Source: a candidate division LCP-89 bacterium (lineage in GTDB: Bacteria; Electryoneota; B3-LCP). Taken from it: 64,000 nucleotides of DNA. Shown one piece after another: positions 46,467 through 55,652 of this stretch. Under the pieces are notes generated by a model, which ran no database searches, was not told the origin of the DNA, and saw nothing but the letters and a program-made list of their open reading frames with translations. Where the stretch lies: the NCBI GenBank assembly GCA_025774555.1, contig JALGVT010000020.1:1-64000 (forward strand), given 5' to 3'. Both the position numbers and the translations under genes were made by a program. How positions within the stretch are numbered: the stretch's first letter is position 1; every line of letters starts with the position of its first letter.

Positions 46467-46968
46467 ATATCTTACATTGTACCACCCAGGGGTCCCGGTA
46501 ACCGAGCTTGGCTGCCTTCTGGCGAAGTTCGGTTGCTTCTGCGCGGGTTTTACAATCACCCACCCTGATCTTGTAATTGGGAGAGTCAAAGGTCAGATAG
46601 ACGCTTTCATCGAACTGCAGCAAAGCCTCTTCTTCCGCCATCCTGGCGTCAAACTCTTCATTGGTCACGAATAACTGCACTCGAAATCCCGGAATTTCAA
46701 CCAGTCCTGTTTCGACCTGCTCCGATGTGCCGGATGACCCCAAAGTCGTCGTCGATTCGGGAGATTTAAGGTCTAAAGGCGGCATCGGAAGAGAATCTTC
46801 GTCAATCAGTTCAGTGGCATTCAGCGATTCATCCTGAGGGACCATGCTTATTCCTTCCGCCTGCGATGATTCATCTTGAACAGGCGGCGTGGTTGAGGTG
46901 CAGCCGTAAAAAGACGATAAGATAAAGGTCAACAGGATCAGGGTGCGCACACCATTAATGCGTTTCAT
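46450..46968 (-). CDS. Lipoprotein with C-terminal SPOR-like domain
   Basis: Likely start ATG 46968 (MKRINGVRTLILLTFILSSFYGCTSTTPP); FRVQLFVTNEEFDARMAEEEA...YKIRVGDCKTRAEATELRQKAAKLGYRDPWVV. Confidence 0.8.
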   Translation of the reverse strand: MKRINGVRTLILLTFILSSFYGCTSTTPPVQDESSQAEGISMVPQDESLNATELIDEDSLPMPPLDLKSPESTTTLGSSGTSEQVETGLVEIPGFRVQLFVTNEEFDARMAEEEALLQFDESVYLTFDSPNYKIRVGDCKTRAEATELRQKAAKLGYRDPWVVQCKIFTLSR

Positions 46969-47009
46969 GTATCTGCCCGGTTTTAGTTTACATTCTTGAT
47001 TCTTTATCG

Positions 47010-47181
47010 GGAGGAGCTGTCCCAAAAGTCAATAAACTGTCATTATCCCATAGGGATCCCTACGGGACGAACGAAGTGTGGTAATCTCTTAGTGCTTGTA
47101 AAATAGGAGATTGCCACGTCATCAGCCGGACGGCTGATTCCTCGCAATGACTCAATATTCCTCTTTTGGGACAGCTCCTCC
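47010..47181. mobile_element. MITE-like/palindromic repeat element, copy B (perfect 19-bp terminal inverted repeats)
   Basis: GGAGGAGCTGTCCCAAAAG (47010-47028) and CTTTTGGGACAGCTCCTCC (47163-47181); internal AATCTC...GAGATT and CATCAGCCGGACGGCTGATTCCTCGCAATGA. Confidence 0.85.
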
Positions 47182-47217
47182 TGTGGAGATTACTTTAGCA
47201 AATTGCTTTAGATAACT

Positions 47218-49719
47218 TCAAATGTTCCCACAGGCAGCCATCCGGAATAATCCTCCCGAGGCGATTCCGATTGATAAAAATATGATAAAACACCAGACCA
47301 GCGGTCTGCGCAAGCGAGGATTCCTTAGAAAGTACAGCCCTGAAAAAGCCAGTAACAGCAGCCACTCGGATATTATAAATAAACGCGCCCAACTGCGGAC
47401 GGTCAGCGAATCTGCCACCGAGTTGAATATCCTGATGACAAAAAACCGGGGCAGAGGTTCAATGCGGTCATAAATGCGCAGGTTAGCCAGTTTAAGGTTA
47501 ATCAAAAGATCATCATTTCTACCCAGCAGCCGTTTTGCTCTCTCATAGTAGAGGATCGAACGTCCGTACTGACCCATTTTATAGTAGCAGTTTCCGAGGT
47601 TGTAGTAGATCTTACCATTCATCCAGCCGGATTCGATAATCTGTTCGTAAATAGATATAGCCGCCGTATAATCCCCACTCCGGTAGAGGTTTTCTGCTAA
47701 TACTGGATCGAAATCATCCGCCTTCTGAGCCTGCCCGATGCTGTTGAATGTGATTAGCACAACCGTCAGCAGCAATATTGTAAGCGTGCCGCTTTTCTTC
47801 GACCGAGGCGCATGCCACCTTTCTTCCATCTTATCCAGTATCCGACCGGCTCGTTTGATAATTCGGCTCAATTCCCACTGATCCGCCTGCTGTGGGGCGA
47901 AACGAGCGAGATTACATTCTTGAAAAATCTCCTCGAGCGCGCTCACCGTTTCCTGTTGGACGTTAAGGTCTTTGAGGCGTTTAAGAACCTCTTCCTCTTT
48001 AAGACCGGAAGCAGGTATTTTGAGTCTTTTACCGAGATAAGCAAGCAAAATTCCGTGAACTGCGCCATGCACGTTTGACACGTCAGCAGCCCTGCCTCCG
48101 GAACCCGATGCACTTTTCGCCAGCGCCTGAAGATCTCGCTTCGCCTTGGCGTATATCTTTCGATCCTTACGACGCGCTCGCAGCGTGGATGCTCCCATCA
48201 GTCTCGCCGTCCAGAAGAGGATGACAGCCAGCAGCGGAGGAAGCGACATTGCGATCCAGTAACGCAGTGGAATCAAATTAGCCGATCCTACCTGTAATAA
48301 ACGTCCCGGAGTCATCAGGTAATGAATGTCTTCGGCGAGAAGTTTGACGTCTTTTTTGGATATACCTGGAAGGGCGGCGATAGCATCTCCGTCTCCCTTT
48401 TCCACTTCGACTGCGAAGCCGCCTTTGACAATCGTCTTATATGATTTGGACGCAGGATCGAAATAGGTGAATTCAATGGGCGGAATCTGGCTTGTGCCGG
48501 GCACTCGTGGGATCAAGACATACTCGAAAGTCTTTGAACCGGTTACTCGTTTCCCCGATTTGTTCACCTTGACCGATTCCTTCGGATCATAGCTTTCGAA
48601 ATCGGGCGGGGCAGTGAAATCCGGTTCCTGCAGTAACTTAATATTCCCCGTGCCGCTGAAGCGAACGGTCATGGATAGAGCGTCGTTTGTTGTTACTTTT
48701 GTTCGATCCAGGCTAACTTCCATATTGAAATCACCCACTGCGCCGCTGAAACTATCAGGTTTTCCGGCAGAGGGCAGCGGCAGGACGTTCAGTTTTAAAG
48801 GTTCGGTTTCTGTGAAACGTTCTTCGGTTCGGTAGCGTGAAAAGGGGCTGTCAAACAGCAAATCAAAGGGGTCTCTGCGCCTCTTGCGGCTCTCCTGCAC
48901 CTGTACCTGGCAGGTGATTTCTAAAGGATCGACGGTCAATTCACCGGTGCGAGTGGGGAAAAGCGCCACTTTTCGAATCAGGGCTTTTCGGTAATGCCGT
49001 CCAGCGATCACCTGATCCTGCACCGTCGGCTGCTGGGAAAGCTTGAACTCTTCCGACCAGAACCCCGGAGCGCCGGGCAACTTGCTGATTTCGTACGAGT
49101 TGACGTTGACTCTGGTGTAGATGGTGTAAGTAAGAATGACCTGTTCATTCTGATAAAGCGTGGACTTATCCGCAGTTACTTTAACGAATAGCTCATCAGG
49201 TTCGATATTGGATTTCCCTGCCTCTGTCTGTCCCTGCTGAACAGCCTGAGGAGCCGTTCTCGTTCCAGAAACGACTACCGTTATCGGTTCGGTTTTATAC
49301 ATCTGCTTTTTATGCGTTATTTCGGCAGAACCGATAATAAGACTCCCCGTTTTCCTGGGGCGGAGCACAAAGCTCCAGGCTTTGATTAACGAATATTTCC
49401 CGTTGATGATCTGAAAAGTGCTCGATTCGTTCGGTCCGGAAAGAATGCTGAAATCGGACAGGTCTGGCAGCGTTGGATCAGCGAGTTTGGAGACAGATCC
49501 TTCCGCCTGTAGTGTCAGAGTCAGGGTCTGTGACTTGCTGAGGGTTGTCCGGTCAACCGTGGCGATAAATTCAACGTCGGCAGCTTCAGCCAGCGAGCAA
49601 AAACCGAGGCAGATACCCATTATCACCATAAAAGTGAGGGCGAGATGCCTGCTGTATGGAGACGTAAGATATTTTTTATCGCTGAGATATAACATGAGAT
49701 TCATCGACCGGTTTACCAA
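47218..49719 (-). CDS. batD: BatD fused to BatE-like TPR/TM region
   Basis: 833 aa; N-terminal BatD-like VEFIATVDRTTLSKSQTLTLTLQAEG..., SDFSILSGPNESSTFQIINGK; C-terminal YRSGDYTAAISIYEQIIESGWMNGKIYYNLGNCYYKMGQYGRSILYYERAKRLLGRNDDLLINLKLA plus 2 TM. Confidence 0.87.
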   Translation of the reverse strand: MVNRSMNLMLYLSDKKYLTSPYSRHLALTFMVIMGICLGFCSLAEAADVEFIATVDRTTLSKSQTLTLTLQAEGSVSKLADPTLPDLSDFSILSGPNESSTFQIINGKYSLIKAWSFVLRPRKTGSLIIGSAEITHKKQMYKTEPITVVVSGTRTAPQAVQQGQTEAGKSNIEPDELFVKVTADKSTLYQNEQVILTYTIYTRVNVNSYEISKLPGAPGFWSEEFKLSQQPTVQDQVIAGRHYRKALIRKVALFPTRTGELTVDPLEITCQVQVQESRKRRRDPFDLLFDSPFSRYRTEERFTETEPLKLNVLPLPSAGKPDSFSGAVGDFNMEVSLDRTKVTTNDALSMTVRFSGTGNIKLLQEPDFTAPPDFESYDPKESVKVNKSGKRVTGSKTFEYVLIPRVPGTSQIPPIEFTYFDPASKSYKTIVKGGFAVEVEKGDGDAIAALPGISKKDVKLLAEDIHYLMTPGRLLQVGSANLIPLRYWIAMSLPPLLAVILFWTARLMGASTLRARRKDRKIYAKAKRDLQALAKSASGSGGRAADVSNVHGAVHGILLAYLGKRLKIPASGLKEEEVLKRLKDLNVQQETVSALEEIFQECNLARFAPQQADQWELSRIIKRAGRILDKMEERWHAPRSKKSGTLTILLLTVVLITFNSIGQAQKADDFDPVLAENLYRSGDYTAAISIYEQIIESGWMNGKIYYNLGNCYYKMGQYGRSILYYERAKRLLGRNDDLLINLKLANLRIYDRIEPLPRFFVIRIFNSVADSLTVRSWARLFIISEWLLLLAFSGLYFLRNPRLRRPLVWCFIIFLSIGIASGGLFRMAACGNI

Positions 49720-50453
49720 TCCTTACCCCTGGGCGCTTCGCCGGTCTGCTGTTTCTTGAGATTTTCCTGAACCTGTTTTTCGTCGATCTGAAGCGCGTTC
49801 AGGAGGCGTTCAGCGTCTTCGACTGACATGGAATCGGATTGAGCCTGTTGTTGTTCCTGCTGTTGTTCCTGTTCCTGATCTTCCTGCTGCTCTTTTTGTT
49901 GTTTCTGCTGTTCTTGCTCTTGCTGGTCTTGCTGCTGCTGATCCTGTTGTTCCTGTTCCTGCTCCTGCTCGTTCTGTTCCTGATCTTCATCGGATTTATC
50001 GCCTTGCTGCTGTTGCTGCTCTGGAGGATTCTCTACCAGATGCTGAGCGATTTCGAGATTATGCAGATAATCGGCTTGACCTGGATTGATCCGCAGAGCA
50101 GCTTTATAAGCCTCAAGCGCTTCTTTGTATTTCTGCCCTCCAACCAGCGCATTTCCGATATTGTACAGAGCATCCGCGCTGAGGAGACTGTCTGAACTAC
50201 CTAAGGTGGTCTGGTAAAACCCTCCCGCTTCATCGAATTTCTCCAGAGCCTGAAAGATGTTGCCCAATCCGAATGCGATCAAGGTCGAATCACCTTCATC
50301 TTCCAGCGCTTCGAGGTAATTGATAAGCGCTTCTTCATACTGACCTTCTGCAAAGAGTTTCTCCCCTGCGCGAGCTTTTGCCCTCCAGTTTGCCTGCGCG
50401 GATACTGCCGTTAGGCAGAATAGCAAGATAATTGTGATATACCTGCTGATCAT
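49713..50453 (-). CDS. batC: BatC-like TPR protein with poly-Gln/Glu linker
   Basis: 246 aa; TPRs (LYNIGNALVGGQKYKEALEAYKAALRINP) followed by EQEQEQQDQQQQDQQEQEQQKQQ tract; operon context. Confidence 0.83.
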   Translation of the reverse strand: MISRYITIILLFCLTAVSAQANWRAKARAGEKLFAEGQYEEALINYLEALEDEGDSTLIAFGLGNIFQALEKFDEAGGFYQTTLGSSDSLLSADALYNIGNALVGGQKYKEALEAYKAALRINPGQADYLHNLEIAQHLVENPPEQQQQQGDKSDEDQEQNEQEQEQEQQDQQQQDQQEQEQQKQQKEQQEDQEQEQQQEQQQAQSDSMSVEDAERLLNALQIDEKQVQENLKKQQTGEAPRGKDW

Positions 50454-51490
50454 GATCTGTTCTCACTCGATAGTATGCGCAGGTAGCGCGGCAGCCGCAT
50501 TTTCCGGTCGGACAGCAGAAACTCGAGGAAGAGCGCCAGCACCGCCAGCGCCACAAGAGGCTGGTAGCGGTGCTCGTACTGTGTGAATTCCTTCGATCCC
50601 AGTTCTCCTTTTTCAAGACCGGCAACGGCGCGGATGATGGCGTCCATTTCGTCGCCGCCTGAAGAACATCGCTGGTACACGCCCCCCGTTTCTGCAGCGA
50701 TCTCCCGTAAAAGCGCTTCATCCAATCTTGTAACGATGACGCTTCCCTGCCTGTCTTTTTTAAACTCACCGCCTTGCTCACCGGTCGGGATAGGTACTCC
50801 CTGAGGAGAACCAATGCCGACTGCGTGAATGGTAACGCCCATCTCCTTAGCTTCCCTGGCGGCTTCCATCACCTCTTCCTGATGATCTTCACCATCCGTG
50901 ATCAGGACGATGGCTTTACCCGCCTGGCTGCCTTCCTGAAATGCCTTCAGCGAAGTACGAATAGCCGCTGCAATAGACGTGCCGGGCATGGATACCATAC
51001 CCGGTTCCAACACTGCGAGGAAAATCTCCGCGGCTCCGTAATCCATCGTCAGGGGACATTCGATAACCGCCCTCCCTGAAAACGCCACCAGCGCGACGCG
51101 GTCGCCTTCCAGACGGTCAAGGAGATTGCTCATTTCATGTTTCGCTTTTTCCAGCCTTGAAGGAGCAATATCCTGCGCCAGCATAGAGGTCGAAACGTCC
51201 AGCGCCACCACTAGATCAATTCCTTCACGCTTGACTTCTTCGATCCGCGTCCCGACCTGCGGGTCCGCCAGAGCGATAATAAGGAGCGTAATGGCTGTCA
51301 AGATCAGAAAATCCTTAAAGCGTTTCCTTCCGAAAGAGAGATTGGGTGCTAATAGCGTCATCAAAGCGGGTGATGCGAAAATCTCGAGTTTCTGTCGCCC
51401 TCTCTTCTCCTTGACGTAAAATAACAGGATGCCCAGCAGAGGAATAAGAAGAAGGAAATATAAAAAGAGACTGTTTCCCCAGCGGATCAC
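50450..51490 (-). CDS. batB: BatB-like VWA-domain membrane protein
   Basis: 346 aa; DLVVALDVSTSMLAQDI MIDAS (DxSxS); LITDGEDHQEEV; C-terminal TM. Confidence 0.88.
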   Translation of the reverse strand: MIRWGNSLFLYFLLLIPLLGILLFYVKEKRGRQKLEIFASPALMTLLAPNLSFGRKRFKDFLILTAITLLIIALADPQVGTRIEEVKREGIDLVVALDVSTSMLAQDIAPSRLEKAKHEMSNLLDRLEGDRVALVAFSGRAVIECPLTMDYGAAEIFLAVLEPGMVSMPGTSIAAAIRTSLKAFQEGSQAGKAIVLITDGEDHQEEVMEAAREAKEMGVTIHAVGIGSPQGVPIPTGEQGGEFKKDRQGSVIVTRLDEALLREIAAETGGVYQRCSSGGDEMDAIIRAVAGLEKGELGSKEFTQYEHRYQPLVALAVLALFLEFLLSDRKMRLPRYLRILSSENRS

Positions 51491-52494
51491 GGCATCCTCC
51501 TCAGGCGCGTAGCGGCAAGGACAACCTCAACCAGCAGCAGTATCAATGCGATACTGAGAAAAGGCATGAATAACTCTGCTTTCTGGCGGTATTGATGCAC
51601 GCGGATCTTGCTCTTCTCGAGCTTGTCGATTTCCGTATAGACACGGCGCAAAGCTTCTGCGTCAGTCGCTCGAAAATATTTGCCTCCAGTCTGATCGGCA
51701 ATCTGGCGGAGCAGCTCTTCATCAATTTCAACCTGCACCTGTTGGTAGGTCGTTCTGCCCCACTGATCTCGCACGGGGTAGGGAGCGAATCCTTCCGTGC
51801 CGACGCCGATAGTGTAGATACGTATCCCCAGGGCTTGAGCGGCAGAAGCTGCGGTCTGCGGATCCACTTCACCGCGGTTATTCTGCCCGTCGGTCAGCAG
51901 GATTAATATACGGGACTTTGCCTCTGAACTGCGCAATCGGTTCACACCGTTGGCGATTGCCATGCCGATTGCCGTGCCGTCCTCGATGGTTCCTTCCGTA
52001 ACGAGCTGGATGTTGATTCGCGTCAGCAGTTCTTTTAAAAGATTGTAATCCAGAGTCAGCGGACACTGAGTGAAGCTCTGCCCTGCAAACACCACCAGAC
52101 CGATCTGATCCGACGTCCGCCCGCTGATGAATTCCGAAGCGACGGTTTTCGCGGCTTCGAGGCGGTTCTTCGGCCTGAAATCTTCGGCGAGCATGCTGGT
52201 GGAAATGTCCAGCGTCAGCATGATGTCGATGCCTTCGGTTTCCATTTGACGTTCCTGAAAGAGCTTCTGAGGTCTCGCTAACGCGATGATCAGGATGATT
52301 AAGACCAGCCAGCGAAGCATGGGCAGGATATGTCGGATTCTCGCGCCAATTCCACCGCCTGTGGCGCGGATTATCTCCAGCGTTGAATATTTAACCGGCA
52401 GCTTTCTGCCCTTTCCGAGGAGCAAGGCAGCGAGGTTTAGCAGTATTATCACCAGTAGAAGGATCAGCCAGAGCGGATCTCTAAATTCCATCAC
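51487..52494 (-). CDS. batA: BatA-like VWA-domain membrane protein
   Basis: 335 aa; DIMLTLDISTSMLAEDF MIDAS; LLTDGQNNRGEV; TMs at both ends. Confidence 0.9.
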   Translation of the reverse strand: MMEFRDPLWLILLLVIILLNLAALLLGKGRKLPVKYSTLEIIRATGGGIGARIRHILPMLRWLVLIILIIALARPQKLFQERQMETEGIDIMLTLDISTSMLAEDFRPKNRLEAAKTVASEFISGRTSDQIGLVVFAGQSFTQCPLTLDYNLLKELLTRINIQLVTEGTIEDGTAIGMAIANGVNRLRSSEAKSRILILLTDGQNNRGEVDPQTAASAAQALGIRIYTIGVGTEGFAPYPVRDQWGRTTYQQVQVEIDEELLRQIADQTGGKYFRATDAEALRRVYTEIDKLEKSKIRVHQYRQKAELFMPFLSIALILLLVEVVLAATRLRRMP

Positions 52495-53468
52495 GCCGCC
52501 TCTTCGCTGAGAATCGGTTTCGGTTCAGGTTTAGTCCTGTTCACCAGAATATAGGAGTTTTCCAAATCTTTCCGGCAGGTGTCCTCATCAGGGCGATGCT
52601 TGGCGAATTTAGCCAGATCAGCGTCCGCAAGCAGAGATTCCAGAATCGATTCCAGGTTCCGGTTACTCAGGTGAATTTCGATATCCCGCATGAGCTGGAA
52701 GCTGGTCGATTCCATCGCCGGAACGCCGAACCGTCCCTCGATATACCTGCGGATGATCTCAGATAGTTCGCTATAATAGAGCTTGATTTCGCCCGACTGG
52801 TACAACTTCCGATCGCGGAGTTTGTCCAGTTCTTCCATTGCGATTTCGTAAGGCGGTCTGGATGGAGGACCCTGAATAACCTCTTCATCGTCCCGCTTTC
52901 GGCGGCGGATCAGCCAGCGGATTAAGAAAAAAACAGATATCGCTGCTAATATAATCAACGCCCAGGGAATAAATTCGGCGACGCTGTAGGCGATCTTTCT
53001 GGCTCGGTTTTGTTGGAGCAGGTGATACGGCTGCTGCGTCGAATCGGCGATAGCTAAGATTTCTTGCGGGACCACACCTTGAATGTGAATAATATGCGGT
53101 TCTGTCGCAACAGAATCGGTTTGTTCCCCGTCTTCAGAAATCCATTTGGCCGGAATCGGTGGAAATACCTGATCACCGGTTTCATAACAGGTAGCGCCGA
53201 ATGATATTTCCAGCAGCCTCGATTCATCCGGTGCGGAAAGCGCAGAGGTCTGCGGCTGCGTCAATAATTCAAAGGGAGCCATCACGGCGGGCAGATCCGG
53301 GATCAGCAGCTGCCCTTCCATCGGCGCCTCTATGGTGAGACGCAATTCCAGCGGATCACCGATTCTGATGGAATCGGTCAATCCTTCGAGGTTTATCTGC
53401 AGCTCCGCACAGGCAGATCCAGCAAAAAATAGGATGATTATCGCCAGCGTTTTCAGCGTAATTCTCAT
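52491..53468 (-). CDS. BatD-like beta domain/TM protein of Bat operon (DUF4381-like)
   Basis: 325 aa; signal peptide, beta-rich region, TM, then YYSELSEIIRRYIEGRFGVPAMESTSFQLMRDI. Confidence 0.7.
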   Translation of the reverse strand: MRITLKTLAIIILFFAGSACAELQINLEGLTDSIRIGDPLELRLTIEAPMEGQLLIPDLPAVMAPFELLTQPQTSALSAPDESRLLEISFGATCYETGDQVFPPIPAKWISEDGEQTDSVATEPHIIHIQGVVPQEILAIADSTQQPYHLLQQNRARKIAYSVAEFIPWALIILAAISVFFLIRWLIRRRKRDDEEVIQGPPSRPPYEIAMEELDKLRDRKLYQSGEIKLYYSELSEIIRRYIEGRFGVPAMESTSFQLMRDIEIHLSNRNLESILESLLADADLAKFAKHRPDEDTCRKDLENSYILVNRTKPEPKPILSEEAA

Positions 53469-54340
53469 CGCCGTCTTGCCCTCATCTTGAAAAACTTCGA
53501 CAGCGGCTTGATATAGTCCTCGTCCACGCGAATGTCCACCTTGTCCACATTGCTGGAGAGTAATAGCGAGTTCAACTTCTCGCGCTTCTGTGCGACCGTC
53601 TGCTTGATGTGCTGGCGCACGCTTTTATCGTAAGTATCAAGCCAGAACTCTTCGCCGGTCTCAGCGTCCTGCAATTTTATCAGACCGATGGGTGGAATTT
53701 CCTCCTCTCGCGGATCCTGCAGGTTAAGCGCTACTAGATCGTGCTTTTTGGAAACGAGGCGCAGATCGTCTTCAAATCCGCTGTCCCAGAAGTCGCTGAT
53801 CAGAAAGGCTATGGCGCGGCGAGACGAGATGCGGCTGAAGTATCCCAGGGCTTCACTGATGTTGGTTCCGGCGCGTTCCGGTTGGAAAGAGATAAGCTCT
53901 CGCAAAATGCGGAGGACGTGCGTTTTCCCCTTTTTAGGCGGGACGTACTTTTCGATGGAATCCGTAAAGAGCAGCAGACCGACCTTATCGTTGTTTTTAA
54001 TAGCTGAGAACGCCAGCAGCGCCGCCAGTTCGATGGCGACTTCAATTTTCATCTGTGCTTTCGATCCAAAATAACCGGAGGATGAGAAATCGCACAGCAG
54101 CATCAGCGTCAGTTCGCGTTCTTCCTCGAAGAGCTTGACGTAAGGGAAACCCATGCGCGCCGTGACGTTCCAGTCAACTGAACGTATGTCATCACCGGGA
54201 ATGTACTCGCGCACTTCAGCGAATTCGATGCCCCGACCCTTGAAAACGGAGTGGTATTCGCCGGAGAATATCTCCTGCACGATCCCGCGCGTTTTTATTT
54301 CAACCTGTCTTACTTTTTTTAATATTTCCGAGGTTTCCAT
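53465..54340 (-). CDS. DUF58-domain protein
   Basis: 291 aa; GRGIEFAEVREYIPGDDIRSVDWNVTARMGFPYVKLFEEERELTLMLLCDFSSSGYFG. Confidence 0.93.
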   Translation of the reverse strand: METSEILKKVRQVEIKTRGIVQEIFSGEYHSVFKGRGIEFAEVREYIPGDDIRSVDWNVTARMGFPYVKLFEEERELTLMLLCDFSSSGYFGSKAQMKIEVAIELAALLAFSAIKNNDKVGLLLFTDSIEKYVPPKKGKTHVLRILRELISFQPERAGTNISEALGYFSRISSRRAIAFLISDFWDSGFEDDLRLVSKKHDLVALNLQDPREEEIPPIGLIKLQDAETGEEFWLDTYDKSVRQHIKQTVAQKREKLNSLLLSSNVDKVDIRVDEDYIKPLSKFFKMRARRR

Positions 54341-54366
54341 GAAAGTTCTGGACTAATAGCTAAAGA

Positions 54367-55371
54367 TTATGGCACTTCTATGTGATTGAATATCTCCTGA
54401 ATGACGTTTTCGGAAGTGATTTCATCTGCTTCAGCCTCGTAAGTTATGGTTACCCGGTGACGCAGCACGTCCGGACCGATCTCTTTGACGTCGTCGGGAA
54501 TGACGAATCCGCGATGTCTTAGGAAAGCGTGACACCGCGCCGCCTGCATAAGATATAGCGTTGCTCTCGGCGATGCGCCGTAAGCGATGTAGTCCTTCAG
54601 TTTGCCTAAGCCGAAGTTATTCGGTTCTCTGGTGGAAAAGACGATGTCCAGGATGTAGTTTTCGATCTTCTCATCCGCGTAAATTTGAGACACCGCTTCA
54701 CGTGCTTCTAATATCTGGTGCGGTTTGATAACCGGTTTGATATCCGGCGCATGATAAACAGCGTGACGTGTGAGAATTTCACGCTCCTCTTCGCGTTGCG
54801 GATAGTCGATTAGAACCTTCAGCATGAAACGGTCAACCTGAGCTTCTGGCAGCGGGTAGGTGCCTTCTTGTTCGATGGGGTTTTGCGTTGCCAGCACCAG
54901 GAACGGTTCATCGATCTTGTAGGTCTCCTCACCGATGGTCACCTGCCTCTCCTGCATGGCTTCGAGCAGCGCTGACTGCACTTTAGCAGGAGCGCGATTG
55001 ATTTCATCGGCTAAGATGAAGTTCGCAAAGATCGGACCTTTTTTGACTATAAATTCGCCACTCTTCTGGCTATAGATTAAAGTGCCTATCAGGTCTGCGG
55101 GGAGCAGGTCGGGTGTGAACTGAATCCGCTGGAAGCGCGCCTCAATTGCCATAGCAAGAGACTTTGCCGCCAGCGTTTTAGCCAGACCGGGCACGCCTTC
55201 GAGCAGGATATGTCCGTTTGCCAGCAAACCGATCAGCAGTCTTTCGACCATCTTCTTTTGTCCGACGATTTCAGTCTGCATCTGCGTCAGCAGGTCATCG
55301 ATAAAAGCGGATCGTTCTTCGACCAACCTGGTGGTCGCTTCGATGTCGTTTGAGTTGGGTGTCGTTGTCAA
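54367..55371 (-). CDS. moxR: MoxR-family AAA+ ATPase
   Basis: 334 aa; Walker A-like LLEGVPGLAKTLAAKSLA; FILADEINRAPAKVQSALLEAMQERQVTIG; LVLATQNPIEQEGTYPLPEAQVDRFMLKV. Confidence 0.95.
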   Translation of the reverse strand: MTTTPNSNDIEATTRLVEERSAFIDDLLTQMQTEIVGQKKMVERLLIGLLANGHILLEGVPGLAKTLAAKSLAMAIEARFQRIQFTPDLLPADLIGTLIYSQKSGEFIVKKGPIFANFILADEINRAPAKVQSALLEAMQERQVTIGEETYKIDEPFLVLATQNPIEQEGTYPLPEAQVDRFMLKVLIDYPQREEEREILTRHAVYHAPDIKPVIKPHQILEAREAVSQIYADEKIENYILDIVFSTREPNNFGLGKLKDYIAYGASPRATLYLMQAARCHAFLRHRGFVIPDDVKEIGPDVLRHRVTITYEAEADEITSENVIQEIFNHIEVP

Positions 55372-55576
55372 GGCGCTTCCTCACACTCTATGGTTTCGAT
55401 TTTGTCCGGAAATTTATGAATTTAACAAACAGAATCTCTTACTTTAAGAGACTCAAGAATCATAACCGCAAAAAAGTGGAAAAAGTTCCTTTTTATTCGC
55501 ACCATCCCCTCTTATTTTGTTATCGTAAGTAATAGGGGAATAATAGTTAATGTACCGGTCTAATTAGTGATATTTT

Positions 55577-55608
55577 AACTTGCAAGTTATACCCCGTTTG
55601 TTTATCTT
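55577..55608 (+). promoter_or_regulatory. Putative promoter/operator upstream of the C25 protease
   Basis: 14-bp perfect palindrome TAACTTGCAAGTTA (55576-55589) overlaps -35-like TTGCAA (55580-55585), 17-nt spacer, TATCTT (55603-55608). Confidence 0.4.
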
Positions 55609-55652
55609 ATTTCCCGATTCGGCAGAATTTTCCCCCTGATAGGTAATTATCT

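Noticed and set aside
49839-50195. 118-aa leucine-rich hydrophobic ORF on + strand
   Set aside because: Antisense shadow of the Gln/Glu-rich tract of BatC (CTG/TTC/TTG runs); no independent coding support.
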